9,319 nucleotides of DNA. Origin: an uncultured Clostridia bacterium (GTDB taxonomy: Bacteria; Bacillota; Clostridia; Oscillospirales; CAG-272). Shown here one piece after another: positions 1 to 6,614 of the stretch (position 1 is its first letter; the number at the start of each line of letters is the position of its first letter). The notes below the pieces were generated by a model. The model saw nothing but the letters and a program-made list of their open reading frames with translations. It had not been told where the DNA came from and did no database searches. The position numbers and the translations under genes were made by a program. The stretch is taken from NCBI GenBank assembly GCA_945485605.1, contig CALYSG010000065.1, forward strand, positions 1-9,319, in the 5' to 3' direction.

Positions 1-5
1 TTCTA

Positions 6-34
6 TTGACAAAAACGGGGAATAAGAGTATAAT
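6..34 (+). promoter_or_regulatory. Consensus sigma-A-type promoter of the AbrB/ABC operon
   Basis: TTGACA at 6-11 and TATAAT at 29-34 are separated by 17 bp, a perfect match to the vegetative promoter consensus. The -10 lies in a tandem 9-bp repeat (AGTATAATA at 27-35 and again at 36-44), so a second TATAAT is present at 38-43, but without a -35 at proper spacing. Transcription should begin near 41 and give a leader of about 35 nt before the AbrB-like start codon. Confidence 0.85.
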
Positions 35-54
35 AAGTATAATAAATCATACTT
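35..54. promoter_or_regulatory. Possible operator: inverted repeat over the transcription start
   Basis: AAGTAT (35-40) and ATACTT (49-54) are perfect 6-bp inverted arms around 8 bp, directly downstream of the -10 box and covering the predicted transcription start. Such a position suits a repressor site, and the first gene encodes an AbrB-fold DNA-binding protein, so autoregulation is the simplest inference. The region is very AT-rich, so a chance dyad cannot be excluded. Confidence 0.35.
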
Positions 55-76
55 TTCATACCGAGGAGGGGATAAA

Positions 77-397
77 ATGCCGTACAGTGATGATAACAAG
101 CGATATATGGGTGCTACGAAAGTCGGCACGAAGGGGCAGATCGTTATACCGAAGGAGGTACGCGATATGTTCTCTATAAAGCCGGGCGATACGCTTGTAA
201 TACTTGCCGACAGTGAAAAGGGAATTGTGATCCAGAATGTTGAATCTCTCGTGGCACTGACAGATTCTGTCTTCGACAGAAAATCAAGGTCTTCCGATGT
301 AGTATCAAGCATAAAGGATGTGAAAGCCTTTGCGGCATATGCAGATGAAATAAAAGAGGAGGAAAACAAGAACGATGACGGCGATAAAAACCGATAA
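77..397 (+). CDS. AbrB/MazE/SpoVT-family DNA-binding transcriptional regulator
   Basis: A 106-residue protein with a swapped-hairpin AbrB domain at about residues 11-56. The core reads KVGTKGQIVIPKEVRD followed by IKPGDTLVIL, the usual signature of this fold, which binds DNA as a dimer. The rest (about 57-106) is not a recognised domain; it is helical-looking, then strongly charged at the end. The start at 77 is preferred because GAGGAGGGG (63-71) lies 5 nt upstream; the in-frame Met at residue 11 has no ribosome binding site. The stop overlaps the ABC ATPase gene by 23 nt, so the two are probably co-translated. Pairing of such a regulator with an ABC exporter suggests it controls its own operon, perhaps through the dyad at 35-54. 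An antitoxin role is unlikely, as no toxin gene follows. Confidence 0.85.
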   Translation: MPYSDDNKRYMGATKVGTKGQIVIPKEVRDMFSIKPGDTLVILADSEKGIVIQNVESLVALTDSVFDRKSRSSDVVSSIKDVKAFAAYADEIKEEENKNDDGDKNR

Positions 398-1109
398 ACT
401 GACGAAAAAGTACGGAACCAAGACAGCCGTTGATTCACTCACTCTTGAGATAGGGAAGGGTGAGCTGTTCGGGCTTCTCGGTGTTAACGGTGCCGGAAAG
501 ACTACGACGATAAAAATGCTATCCTGCCTGATCGCTCCGACCTCGGGCGATGCTGATGTCTGCGGGCACAGCATAGTTCACGAGCCGTCTGCCGTAAAAA
601 GGCTTAACGGAGTCTCACCGCAAGAGACTGCTGTCGCTCCCAATCTTACTGTGAAAGAGAACCTTGAGCTTATGTGCGGTATTAACGGTATGCCCGTGAA
701 GGAACAGCACGAGCGAGCCGCGAAAGTGATCAACGATTTTTCGCTTGAGGAGATAGCTGACAGCCGTGCGAAGATACTTTCGGGAGGCTGGTGCCGTCGG
801 CTGTCGATAGCTATGGCGCTCGTTACTGATCCCGAGATCATCTTCCTTGACGAGCCGACGCTCGGACTTGATGCGATCGCCCGCAGGGAGCTGTGGAAGC
901 ATATCGAGAGCATCAAGGGCAAGAAAACCGTGATCCTTACCACGCATTATCTTGAGGAAGCCGAGGCGCTCTGCGACCGTATCGCGATAATGGTCGACGG
1001 AAATATCGCCGCGCTCGGTTCGGTAGAGGAGATAAAGACACTTGCCGGTGAGGAGAACTTTGAGGAAGCATTCATAAAGATCGCCGGCGAAGGGAGGACA
1101 GTCAGATGA
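375..1109 (+). CDS. ABC transporter ATP-binding protein (ABC-2/drug-export type)
   Basis: A 244-residue cytoplasmic nucleotide-binding subunit that would power the permease encoded next. Motifs appear in order: Walker A GVNGAGKTT (36-44), Q-loop Gln83, signature LSGG (135-138), Walker B IIFLDEP (155-161) with catalytic Glu160, D-loop LGLD, and switch His191 in TTHYLEEAE. The order and spacing match the NatA/DrrA/CcmA-like group of exporters. The residues after the signature are Trp-Cys-Arg-Arg (139-142), whereas relatives usually have a Gln, Met or Glu followed by a basic residue there; the key residues themselves are intact. The start follows AGAGGAGG (355-362) with a rather long 12-nt spacer and lies inside the end of the AbrB-like gene. 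It ends in an ATGA overlap with the permease. The substrate (drug, peptide, lipid or ion) cannot be read from this sequence. Confidence 0.93.
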   Translation: MTAIKTDKLTKKYGTKTAVDSLTLEIGKGELFGLLGVNGAGKTTTIKMLSCLIAPTSGDADVCGHSIVHEPSAVKRLNGVSPQETAVAPNLTVKENLELMCGINGMPVKEQHERAAKVINDFSLEEIADSRAKILSGGWCRRLSIAMALVTDPEIIFLDEPTLGLDAIARRELWKHIESIKGKKTVILTTHYLEEAEALCDRIAIMVDGNIAALGSVEEIKTLAGEENFEEAFIKIAGEGRTVR

Positions 1110-1888
1110 GAAGAATGATATCGTTTGCCTCGCGCAATATAAAGGAGCTTCTGCGCGATCCGCTGAGCTACATATTCTGTCTTGGATTTCCTATAGTGAT
1201 GCTTGCTGCGATGACTGCCATAAACTCGATGATACCAACCGACCCGACGGGAGTTAAGGCTATGGACATTTTTGAAACATCAAAGCTCACGCCGGGGATC
1301 GCGGTGTTCGGAATGTCTTTTATAATGCTTTTTGCGACTCTTTCAGTGTCGAAGGATCGCAGTACGGCTCTGATAACAAGGCTTCGTACATCCCCTATGA
1401 CGTCGTTCGATTTTATTGCAGGCTATGCGCTTCCGCTCGTTGTAATGGCGGTCGGTCAGACGGCAATAACAGTTGTTGCGGGCTTTTTCGTTGGGCTTAT
1501 TACAGGCAGTGAGTATATCTTCGCACGCGCTCTTTTGCTTATACCCGCAATGTTGCCATGCGCACTGTTTTTTATCGGTATCGGGATAGTTTTCGGTACA
1601 CTTTTCAGCGAGAAATCGGCACCTCCGTGTTCGTCGATAATTATCTCGCTTTGCGGGATCCTCGGAGGCATATGGTTTTCGCTGGATACCATTCCCGAAG
1701 GCAATTTCTTCGGAACACTTTGCAATATACTTCCGTTCAGGCATCCGGTCGACCTCGGAAGAGCGATAATGGCGGGCGATAGCGGTGCCGTAGCGATTCC
1801 GTTATTAATATCTCTCGCATACGGAGTTGTGACCTTTGCCTTGGCGGTTATCGTTTTCAAATTAAGAATGAAAAAGGATGCAGGTTGA
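1106..1888 (+). CDS. ABC-2 type transporter permease
   Basis: A 260-residue integral membrane protein, the partner of the preceding ATPase. After a short amphipathic N-terminus (RNIKELLRDPLSY, the usual opening of ABC-2 permeases) there are about six hydrophobic segments, near 20-40, 62-82, 106-132, 140-168, 174-194 and 228-252. The loop KDRSTALITRLRTSPMTS (83-100) between helices 2 and 3 matches the cytoplasmic coupling loop of the family. The start codon shares ATGA with the upstream stop, and GGGAGG (1092-1097) provides the ribosome binding site, so ATPase and permease are translationally coupled. Its last codons (KKDAG) and stop form one arm and the loop of the terminator hairpin. Export is inferred from the family; the substrate is unknown. 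Confidence 0.9.
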   Translation: MRRMISFASRNIKELLRDPLSYIFCLGFPIVMLAAMTAINSMIPTDPTGVKAMDIFETSKLTPGIAVFGMSFIMLFATLSVSKDRSTALITRLRTSPMTSFDFIAGYALPLVVMAVGQTAITVVAGFFVGLITGSEYIFARALLLIPAMLPCALFFIGIGIVFGTLFSEKSAPPCSSIIISLCGILGGIWFSLDTIPEGNFFGTLCNILPFRHPVDLGRAIMAGDSGAVAIPLLISLAYGVVTFALAVIVFKLRMKKDAG

Positions 1889-1903
1889 TCCTGCATCCTT
1901 TTT
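1871..1903. terminator. Bidirectional intrinsic terminator between convergent operons
   Basis: A perfect 14-bp stem (1871-1884 with 1890-1903) closes a 5-nt loop (1885-1889). The stem has five A at its left end and five T at its right end, so it reads as hairpin plus U-tract on both strands. On the plus strand it ends the AbrB/ABC operon; on the minus strand it lies 17 nt after the prmA stop. The permease stop codon TGA (1886-1888) falls in the loop, so the left arm is coding sequence. Confidence 0.9.
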
Positions 1904-1920
1904 CTACTGCTTGTTTTTCC

Positions 1921-2850
1921 TTATTTTTTCATTACTGCGAGTGCACACCAGCCGTTGTCGGTGTAGCGTTTTACTACCTTCAGCCCACAGGATTCGAGTG
2001 CCAAGGTTACCTCGTCGGCTCTCTCCGAAATGATCCCGGAAGCGAGCAAGACCGCGCCTTCATTCATATACGCGCCGACGCCGGGTGACATACGTATTAT
2101 TATGTCGGCAACGATATTTGCCCTTATCACATCATAGCCCCCGTCGGAGATGTCTACCTGTTTTAAAAGGTCTGACTGTTCGCAGGTTATGTTCGTCTGC
2201 CCCGAGGCTTCGATGTTTTCTTTTGCAACTCTCACCGCTACGGGATCAATGTCGTATGCACGGCAGAGTCCCGCGCCGAGTTTTGAGGCGCAGATGGCGA
2301 GAATTACCGATCCGCACCCGACATCAAGCCTACGGCATCCGGGCTTTATATAATCTTCAAGAAGACCGATGACAAGCCGTGTGGTCTCGTGCGTGCCTGT
2401 ACCGAAAGCCATTCCGGGATCCATTTTGACAACCACATCGCCCGGCTTCGGGTCGTATTCCTCCCACATGGGGACGATGACCATTCTTTTTCCGATCCGC
2501 GATGTCTTGTAGAAAGCCTTCCAGCTGTTCGCCCAGTCCTCTTCGTTTACTCCGACGACCGTTAGCTTGCCGTCGATTCCGGCGATCTTCATATGTTCTC
2601 TTATGAAGGAGAGTGCTTCGGCATAGCTCTTCTCGGCAGGAATGTAGACATAGACCGAGGCGATCGTTTTGTCGGCATTTAAAATGCTCTCGTCGATCAG
2701 ATCGCCGTAGCAGGATTTGAGGTCAATATCCGAATAATCCTCTATCTGAAGATTGTTGTCTATCATGCTCATAATTGCGGCAGCGGTATCAAGGTCGCCG
2801 AGCGCAACCGTCAGCTTTAGTTGTGTCCAGTCCCTGAAGCTGTTATCCAT
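1921..2850 (-). CDS. prmA: Ribosomal protein L11 methyltransferase
   Basis: A 309-residue SAM-dependent methyltransferase that would methylate lysines and the N-terminus of ribosomal protein L11. The N-terminal L11-recognition domain occupies about residues 1-100. The family landmarks NEEDWANSWK (102-111), DPGMAFGTGTHETTRL (144-159), DVGCGS (176-181), AYDIDPVAV (198-206) and ANIVADI (244-250) follow in order, and the length is normal. One oddity: motif I reads GCGSVIL where the family has GCGSGIL, so the third glycine is Val182 (codon at 2305-2307). The reading frame is otherwise intact. The start is 24 nt after the dnaJ stop, with AGAAAGG about 11 nt upstream. As last gene of the heat-shock operon this matches Bacillus yqeT. 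Whether the Val weakens SAM binding is not known. Confidence 0.93.
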   Translation of the reverse strand: MDNSFRDWTQLKLTVALGDLDTAAAIMSMIDNNLQIEDYSDIDLKSCYGDLIDESILNADKTIASVYVYIPAEKSYAEALSFIREHMKIAGIDGKLTVVGVNEEDWANSWKAFYKTSRIGKRMVIVPMWEEYDPKPGDVVVKMDPGMAFGTGTHETTRLVIGLLEDYIKPGCRRLDVGCGSVILAICASKLGAGLCRAYDIDPVAVRVAKENIEASGQTNITCEQSDLLKQVDISDGGYDVIRANIVADIIIRMSPGVGAYMNEGAVLLASGIISERADEVTLALESCGLKVVKRYTDNGWCALAVMKK

Positions 2851-2874
2851 ATTGTGATGTACCTTTCTCAGACG

Positions 2875-4008
2875 TTATTTTTTGAAGCGCTTGAAGAAAT
2901 TCTCACGCTTGGAGTAATTGGTCGAGCCGCAACTCTCGGCAAACTGCCTCATAATATCTTTTTGCTTACTCGAGAGCTTTGAAGGTATTTCAACCTTGAC
3001 GTTGAAAATGAGGTCGCCCTTCTTTGAAGGCGAGTTTACAAACGGGAAGCCCTTGCCTCGAACAGTAAACGAAGCCCCCGGTTGTGTGCCTTCGGGGATG
3101 GTGAATTTGACAGGACCTTCAAGCGTCGGGACATCTATTTCGGCACCGAGAGTAGCCTCCGGAACCGAAACGGGGACCTCGCATCTGACGTTGTTGCCGT
3201 CACGCGTAAAGACGTCGCTCGGCTTGATATTTATCACGAGGATAAGATCGCCCGTCTCGCCGCCGTTCCGTCCGTCGCTGCCCTGACCGCGGAGAAGCAC
3301 TCTGCCGCCGTTTTCAATGCCTGCGGGGATAGAGACTTGCAGCTTCTTTGTGACTTTTATATAACCTGTTCCGCGGCAGTTTTGACAGGGAGTATCAATT
3401 ATTCTACCCGATCCGCGGCATCTGTCACATGTGACGGTCGATTGGAATGTCATGCCGCCGAGCCGCTGATTGACACGGCGCTGACCGGAACCTCCGCAAT
3501 CGGGGCAGGTCTTTACGCTCGTACCTTTTGCGGCACCGGAGCCGCCGCATTCGGAGCATTTCTGTATGCGGTTGAAGCTGATGTCCTTTTTGACGCCGAA
3601 GAAGGCTTCTTCAAAGGTCAGATCGACCCGCAGACCGATATCGTCGCCTCGGACCGGGCTGTTGCGCCTTGATGACGAGCTTCTTCCGCCGCCTCCGAAA
3701 AAGCTGCTGAAGATATCTCCGATATCTCCGAAGTCAAATCCCGACATATCGTAGGCTCCGCCGGTGGGATTACCCGTGCCGTCGAATGCGCTGTGACCGT
3801 AATTGTCATAAGCCGCGCGCTTTTCGGGATCGGAGAGGATAGCGTAAGCCTCGTTGACCTCCTTAAAGCGAGCCTCGGCGTTTTTGTCGCCCGGGTTCAT
3901 ATCGGGGTGATATTTTTTTGCAAGAGTACGGTACGCTCTTTTCAGCTCTTCGTCGGAGGCATTCTTCTGAACGCCAAGTATCTCATAATAATCTCTTTTG
4001 TCTGCCAT
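2875..4008 (-). CDS. dnaJ: Chaperone protein DnaJ (type I Hsp40)
   Basis: A 377-residue co-chaperone that delivers unfolded proteins to DnaK and stimulates its ATPase. The J-domain (about 5-70) carries the essential HPD at 34-36. A Gly/Phe-rich linker (about 72-108) follows. The zinc-binding region has four CxxCxGxG repeats with cysteine pairs 151/154, 168/171, 194/197 and 208/211. The substrate-binding C-terminal domains and a basic tail complete the protein. All parts of a class I DnaJ are present and the length is usual. AGAAAGG lies about 9 nt upstream of the ATG. A gap of 132 nt with three hairpins separates it from dnaK, while prmA follows after 24 nt, so it is transcribed with both but may be made at a lower level than DnaK. 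Confidence 0.98.
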   Translation of the reverse strand: MADKRDYYEILGVQKNASDEELKRAYRTLAKKYHPDMNPGDKNAEARFKEVNEAYAILSDPEKRAAYDNYGHSAFDGTGNPTGGAYDMSGFDFGDIGDIFSSFFGGGGRSSSSRRNSPVRGDDIGLRVDLTFEEAFFGVKKDISFNRIQKCSECGGSGAAKGTSVKTCPDCGGSGQRRVNQRLGGMTFQSTVTCDRCRGSGRIIDTPCQNCRGTGYIKVTKKLQVSIPAGIENGGRVLLRGQGSDGRNGGETGDLILVINIKPSDVFTRDGNNVRCEVPVSVPEATLGAEIDVPTLEGPVKFTIPEGTQPGASFTVRGKGFPFVNSPSKKGDLIFNVKVEIPSKLSSKQKDIMRQFAESCGSTNYSKRENFFKRFKK

Positions 4009-4047
4009 ATATAAAGACCTTTCTTCTTAGGAACAACGGTGATCTGA

Positions 4048-4068
4048 GGCTTTACCCTCGGTAAAGCC
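4048..4068. other. Hairpin 3 in the dnaK-dnaJ gap (dnaJ-proximal)
   Basis: GGCTTTACC (4048-4056) and GGTAAAGCC (4060-4068) form a perfect 9-bp stem with a 3-nt loop. On the transcribed minus strand no T-run follows it, so it is not an intrinsic terminator. It could be an RNA processing or stability element in the hrcA-prmA transcript. Its function is inference only. Confidence 0.6.
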
Positions 4069-4073
4069 AAAAC

Positions 4074-4092
4074 GGCGGTACGAACGACCGCC
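4074..4092 (-). other. Hairpin 2 in the dnaK-dnaJ gap, weak attenuator candidate
   Basis: GGCGGT and ACCGCC (plus strand 4074-4079 and 4087-4092) make a 6-bp GC-rich stem with a 7-nt loop. On the minus strand the stem is followed by G and then four T (4069-4072 region), which resembles a weak terminator. It could reduce read-through from dnaK into dnaJ. Confidence 0.45.
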
Positions 4093-4095
4093 ATT

Positions 4096-4136
4096 AAAGC
4101 GTTGACGTCGGGCATAGCCCGGCGTCAACGGACTTT
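4096..4136 (-). other. Long hairpin just after the dnaK stop
   Basis: Arms 4100-4113 and 4117-4130 form a 14-bp stem with one mismatch (4108 with 4122) and a 3-nt loop. After a 2-nt bulge, AAAG (4096-4099) and CTTT (4133-4136) add four more pairs. On the minus strand the stem begins 4 nt after the dnaK stop codon. A downstream T-run is lacking, so protection of the dnaK mRNA 3' end, or processing, is more likely than termination. Confidence 0.65.
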
Positions 4137-4140
4137 ATGA

Positions 4141-5988
4141 TTATTTGTTGTCTGTCTTATCTTCGTAGTCGGCGTTGTAGTAGGTTCCGTCGCTACCCTG
4201 ATTGCCGCTCTGCGCGTTGCCGGAAGCATCACCGTTTGGCTGCTCGGTAGCGCCTGCCTGCTTGTAGAGCTTTTCGGAGAGTGCGTAGAATGCTTTTTCG
4301 AGAGCCTCGGTGTCGGCCTTGATCGCCTCTGTATCGTTGCTCTTCACGGTCTCTTTGAGCTTTTCAAGTGCATTTTTGACATCGGCCTTGTCGCTCTCGG
4401 GGAGCTTGTCGCCGATCTCGTTCAGGGTCTTTTCGCTCTGGAAGATCAGTGAATCGGCATGGTTCTTAGTGTCGACGGCTTCCTTCTGCTTCTTGTCTTC
4501 CTCGGCGAACTTTTCGGCATCCTTAACTGCGCGGTCGATATCTTCCTTGCTCATGTTGGTCGAGCTTGTGATCGTTATATGCTGCTCGCGACCGGTGCCC
4601 TTGTCCTTAGCCGAGACATTGACGATACCGTTTGCGTCGATATCGAATGTTACCTCGATCTGAGGCACGCCGCGGGGAGCCGCAGGAATACCGTCAAGGC
4701 TGAAGCGACCGAGCGTGGTATTGTAGGCAGCCATCTCGCGCTCGCCCTGAAGGATATGGATCTCAACAGAGGTCTGACCGTCAGCCGCGGTAGAGAAGAC
4801 CTGGCTCTTCTTCACGGGTATCGTGGTGTTTCTGTCGATGATCTTCGTGAATACGCCGCCGAGAGTCTCAAGTCCGAGCGACAGAGGAGTTACGTCGAGA
4901 AGGAGCAGATCCTTTACATCGCCGCCGAGAACGCCGCCCTGGATAGCTGCGCCGATAGCGACGCACTCATCGGGGTTGATGCCCTTGAAGGGTTCCTTAC
5001 CCATAAATTTCTGAACGGCAGCCTGGACTGCGGGGATCCTTGTCGAGCCGCCGACGAGAAGCACCTTGTCAATCTGCGCGGCTGTAAGTCCGGCATCCTT
5101 AAGGACCTGCTTCGTCGGTCCCATCGTCTTGTCAACGAGGTCGGCGGTCAGCTCATCGAATTTCGCTCTTGTGAGGGTCGATTCAAAGTGGAGCGGGCCT
5201 TCGGCGGTCGCCGTGATGAAGGGCAGGTTGATGTCGGATTGCGACATGCCCGAAAGCTCAATCTTTGCCTTTTCGGCGGCGTCCTTGAGTCTCTGAAGCA
5301 CCATCTTGTCCTTGCGGAGATCGATGCCGTGCTCCTTCTGGAAGGTGTCAGCCATCCAGTCTATGATCCTCTGATCGAAGTCATCGCCGCCGAGGCGGTT
5401 GTTACCTGCGGTTGCAAGCACCTCGAACACGCCGTCCGAGATCTCAAGCAGGGAAACATCGAATGTTCCGCCGCCGAGGTCAAAGACCATTATCTTCTGC
5501 GATTTTGCTTCCTTGTCAATGCCGTAAGCGAGAGCTGCGGCGGTAGGTTCGTTGATTATACGCTTTACTTCAAGTCCCGCGATCCTGCCGGCGTCCTTTG
5601 TCGCCTGACGCTGAGCGTCAGTGAAGTACGCGGGGACTGTGATTACGGCTTCCGTTATCTTCGTCCCGAGGAAGGCTTCGGCATCGGACTTCATCTTCTG
5701 AAGGATCATAGCCGAGATCTCCTGAGGCGTGTATGACTTGCCGTCGATGGTTACCTTATGGTTTGTGCCCATCTCACGTTTGATGCTTATGACCGTGCGG
5801 TCGGGATTGGTTATCGCCTGTCTCTTTGCGACCTGACCGACCATACGCTCACCGGTCTTTGAGAACGCGACGACTGACGGAGTCGTGCGCGCGCCTTCGG
5901 GATTGGGGATAACTACCGGTTCGCCACCCTCAAAAACGGCGACGCAGGAGTTTGTTGTACCTAAGTCTATACCAATGATTTTTCCCAT
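4141..5988 (-). CDS. dnaK: Chaperone protein DnaK (Hsp70)
   Basis: A 615-residue cytoplasmic ATP-driven chaperone, the centre of the Hsp70 cycle with GrpE and DnaJ. The ATPase domain starts with IGIDLGTTNSCVAVFEGG (5-22). It contains FDLGGGTFDVSL (169-180, with the conserved Thr175) and the adenosine motif LVGGSTRIPAVQ (311-322). The interdomain linker DLLLLDVTPLSLG (360-372) leads to the peptide-binding domain and helical lid, and a Gly/Asn/Gln-rich tail ends in an acidic stretch. The length of 615 agrees with Gram-positive DnaK proteins, which are shorter in the ATPase domain than that of E. coli. GGAGGT lies 7 nt upstream of the ATG. A gap of 41 nt separates it from grpE. Regulation is expected through HrcA at the CIRCE operator. 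Confidence 0.99.
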   Translation of the reverse strand: MGKIIGIDLGTTNSCVAVFEGGEPVVIPNPEGARTTPSVVAFSKTGERMVGQVAKRQAITNPDRTVISIKREMGTNHKVTIDGKSYTPQEISAMILQKMKSDAEAFLGTKITEAVITVPAYFTDAQRQATKDAGRIAGLEVKRIINEPTAAALAYGIDKEAKSQKIMVFDLGGGTFDVSLLEISDGVFEVLATAGNNRLGGDDFDQRIIDWMADTFQKEHGIDLRKDKMVLQRLKDAAEKAKIELSGMSQSDINLPFITATAEGPLHFESTLTRAKFDELTADLVDKTMGPTKQVLKDAGLTAAQIDKVLLVGGSTRIPAVQAAVQKFMGKEPFKGINPDECVAIGAAIQGGVLGGDVKDLLLLDVTPLSLGLETLGGVFTKIIDRNTTIPVKKSQVFSTAADGQTSVEIHILQGEREMAAYNTTLGRFSLDGIPAAPRGVPQIEVTFDIDANGIVNVSAKDKGTGREQHITITSSTNMSKEDIDRAVKDAEKFAEEDKKQKEAVDTKNHADSLIFQSEKTLNEIGDKLPESDKADVKNALEKLKETVKSNDTEAIKADTEALEKAFYALSEKLYKQAGATEQPNGDASGNAQSGNQGSDGTYYNADYEDKTDNK

Positions 5989-6000
5989 GTTATTTACCTC

Positions 6001-6012
6001 CGTATATATACG
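6001..6012 (-). other. Small palindrome touching the dnaK Shine-Dalgarno
   Basis: CGTATATATACG is a perfect 12-bp palindrome in the grpE-dnaK gap. Its last two bases on the minus strand are the first two of the CGGAGGT ribosome binding site (5996-6002). In RNA it could fold only as a weak 4-bp stem with a 4-nt loop. It is listed because it is a visible structure, not because a role is known. Confidence 0.3.
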
Positions 6013-6029
6013 ATAAATTTTTTTCAGAT

Positions 6030-6614
6030 TCAGTTTGCGACCTTGACCATCGCATAGCGAATGACCTTGTCGCCCTTCATGTAGCCCTTTTGCAGGACTT
6101 CGACTATCTCGCCCTCACCGTAAGCCTCATCTTCAATGTGCATGACGGCGTTGTGGAATGCGGGGTCGAATTTTTTTGTTTCGATCTCGGTTATGCCGAG
6201 CTTTGCAAACATATCGTTGCATGACTTGAGTGTCATCTGCACGCCCTTTGCGACCGAATCGGAATCCTTATACATAGCGGCACGCTCAAGGTTATCGATA
6301 ACCGGGAGTATCTGCTTCACGGCATCGCCGTAAGCATCTCCGTAGATGTTGTCATGTTCCTTTGCCGTGCGCCTTCTGTAATTGTCGTATTCGGCGAGCA
6401 TTCTCATGTACCTGTCGTTCAGCTCGTCGAGCTTTTCTTCGGTCTTTTTGATATCTGCTTTTGCTTTTTCGAGCTCAGATTCGAGCTTTTTGACCTTTTT
6501 CTTTTCTTTTTTTGTATTCTCGGGAGAGTCAGCCTTTTCTGCTTCTGTCTTTTCTTCGGCTTTTACCTCTTCGGCTTCCGTTCCGGACTTAACTTTTTCT
6601 TCACTATTGTCCAT
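6030..6614 (-). CDS. grpE: Nucleotide exchange factor GrpE
   Basis: A 194-residue protein that releases ADP from DnaK as a dimer. The first 40 residues are a disordered, Glu/Lys-rich tail. A long coiled-coil helix follows (about 40-75), then the family core YDNYRRRTAKEHDN (76-89) and LPVIDNLERA (103-112). The C-terminal beta domain carries the signature region 172-193 (EVLQKGYMKGDKVIRYAMVK), which contacts DnaK. The ATG lies inside the end of hrcA (11-nt overlap), and AAGGAG (6624-6629) sits 9 nt upstream within hrcA coding sequence, so translation is coupled to hrcA. The dnaK gene follows after 41 nt. Confidence 0.97.
   Translation of the reverse strand: MDNSEEKVKSGTEAEEVKAEEKTEAEKADSPENTKKEKKKVKKLESELEKAKADIKKTEEKLDELNDRYMRMLAEYDNYRRRTAKEHDNIYGDAYGDAVKQILPVIDNLERAAMYKDSDSVAKGVQMTLKSCNDMFAKLGITEIETKKFDPAFHNAVMHIEDEAYGEGEIVEVLQKGYMKGDKVIRYAMVKVAN

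Noticed and set aside
77..397. AbrB-fold protein as antitoxin of a toxin-antitoxin pair
   Set aside because: The next gene is an ABC ATPase, not a PIN, MazF or Fic-type toxin, so a regulator role fits better.
3082..3672. A 196-codon plus-strand frame antisense to dnaJ
   Set aside because: It lies wholly within dnaJ, has no start signals, and its translation resembles no known family.
4459..5736. A 425-codon open frame antisense to dnaK
   Set aside because: dnaK is certain on the opposite strand. Long antisense frames over dnaK are a known codon-bias artefact, and this one has no ribosome binding site, promoter or recognisable domain.
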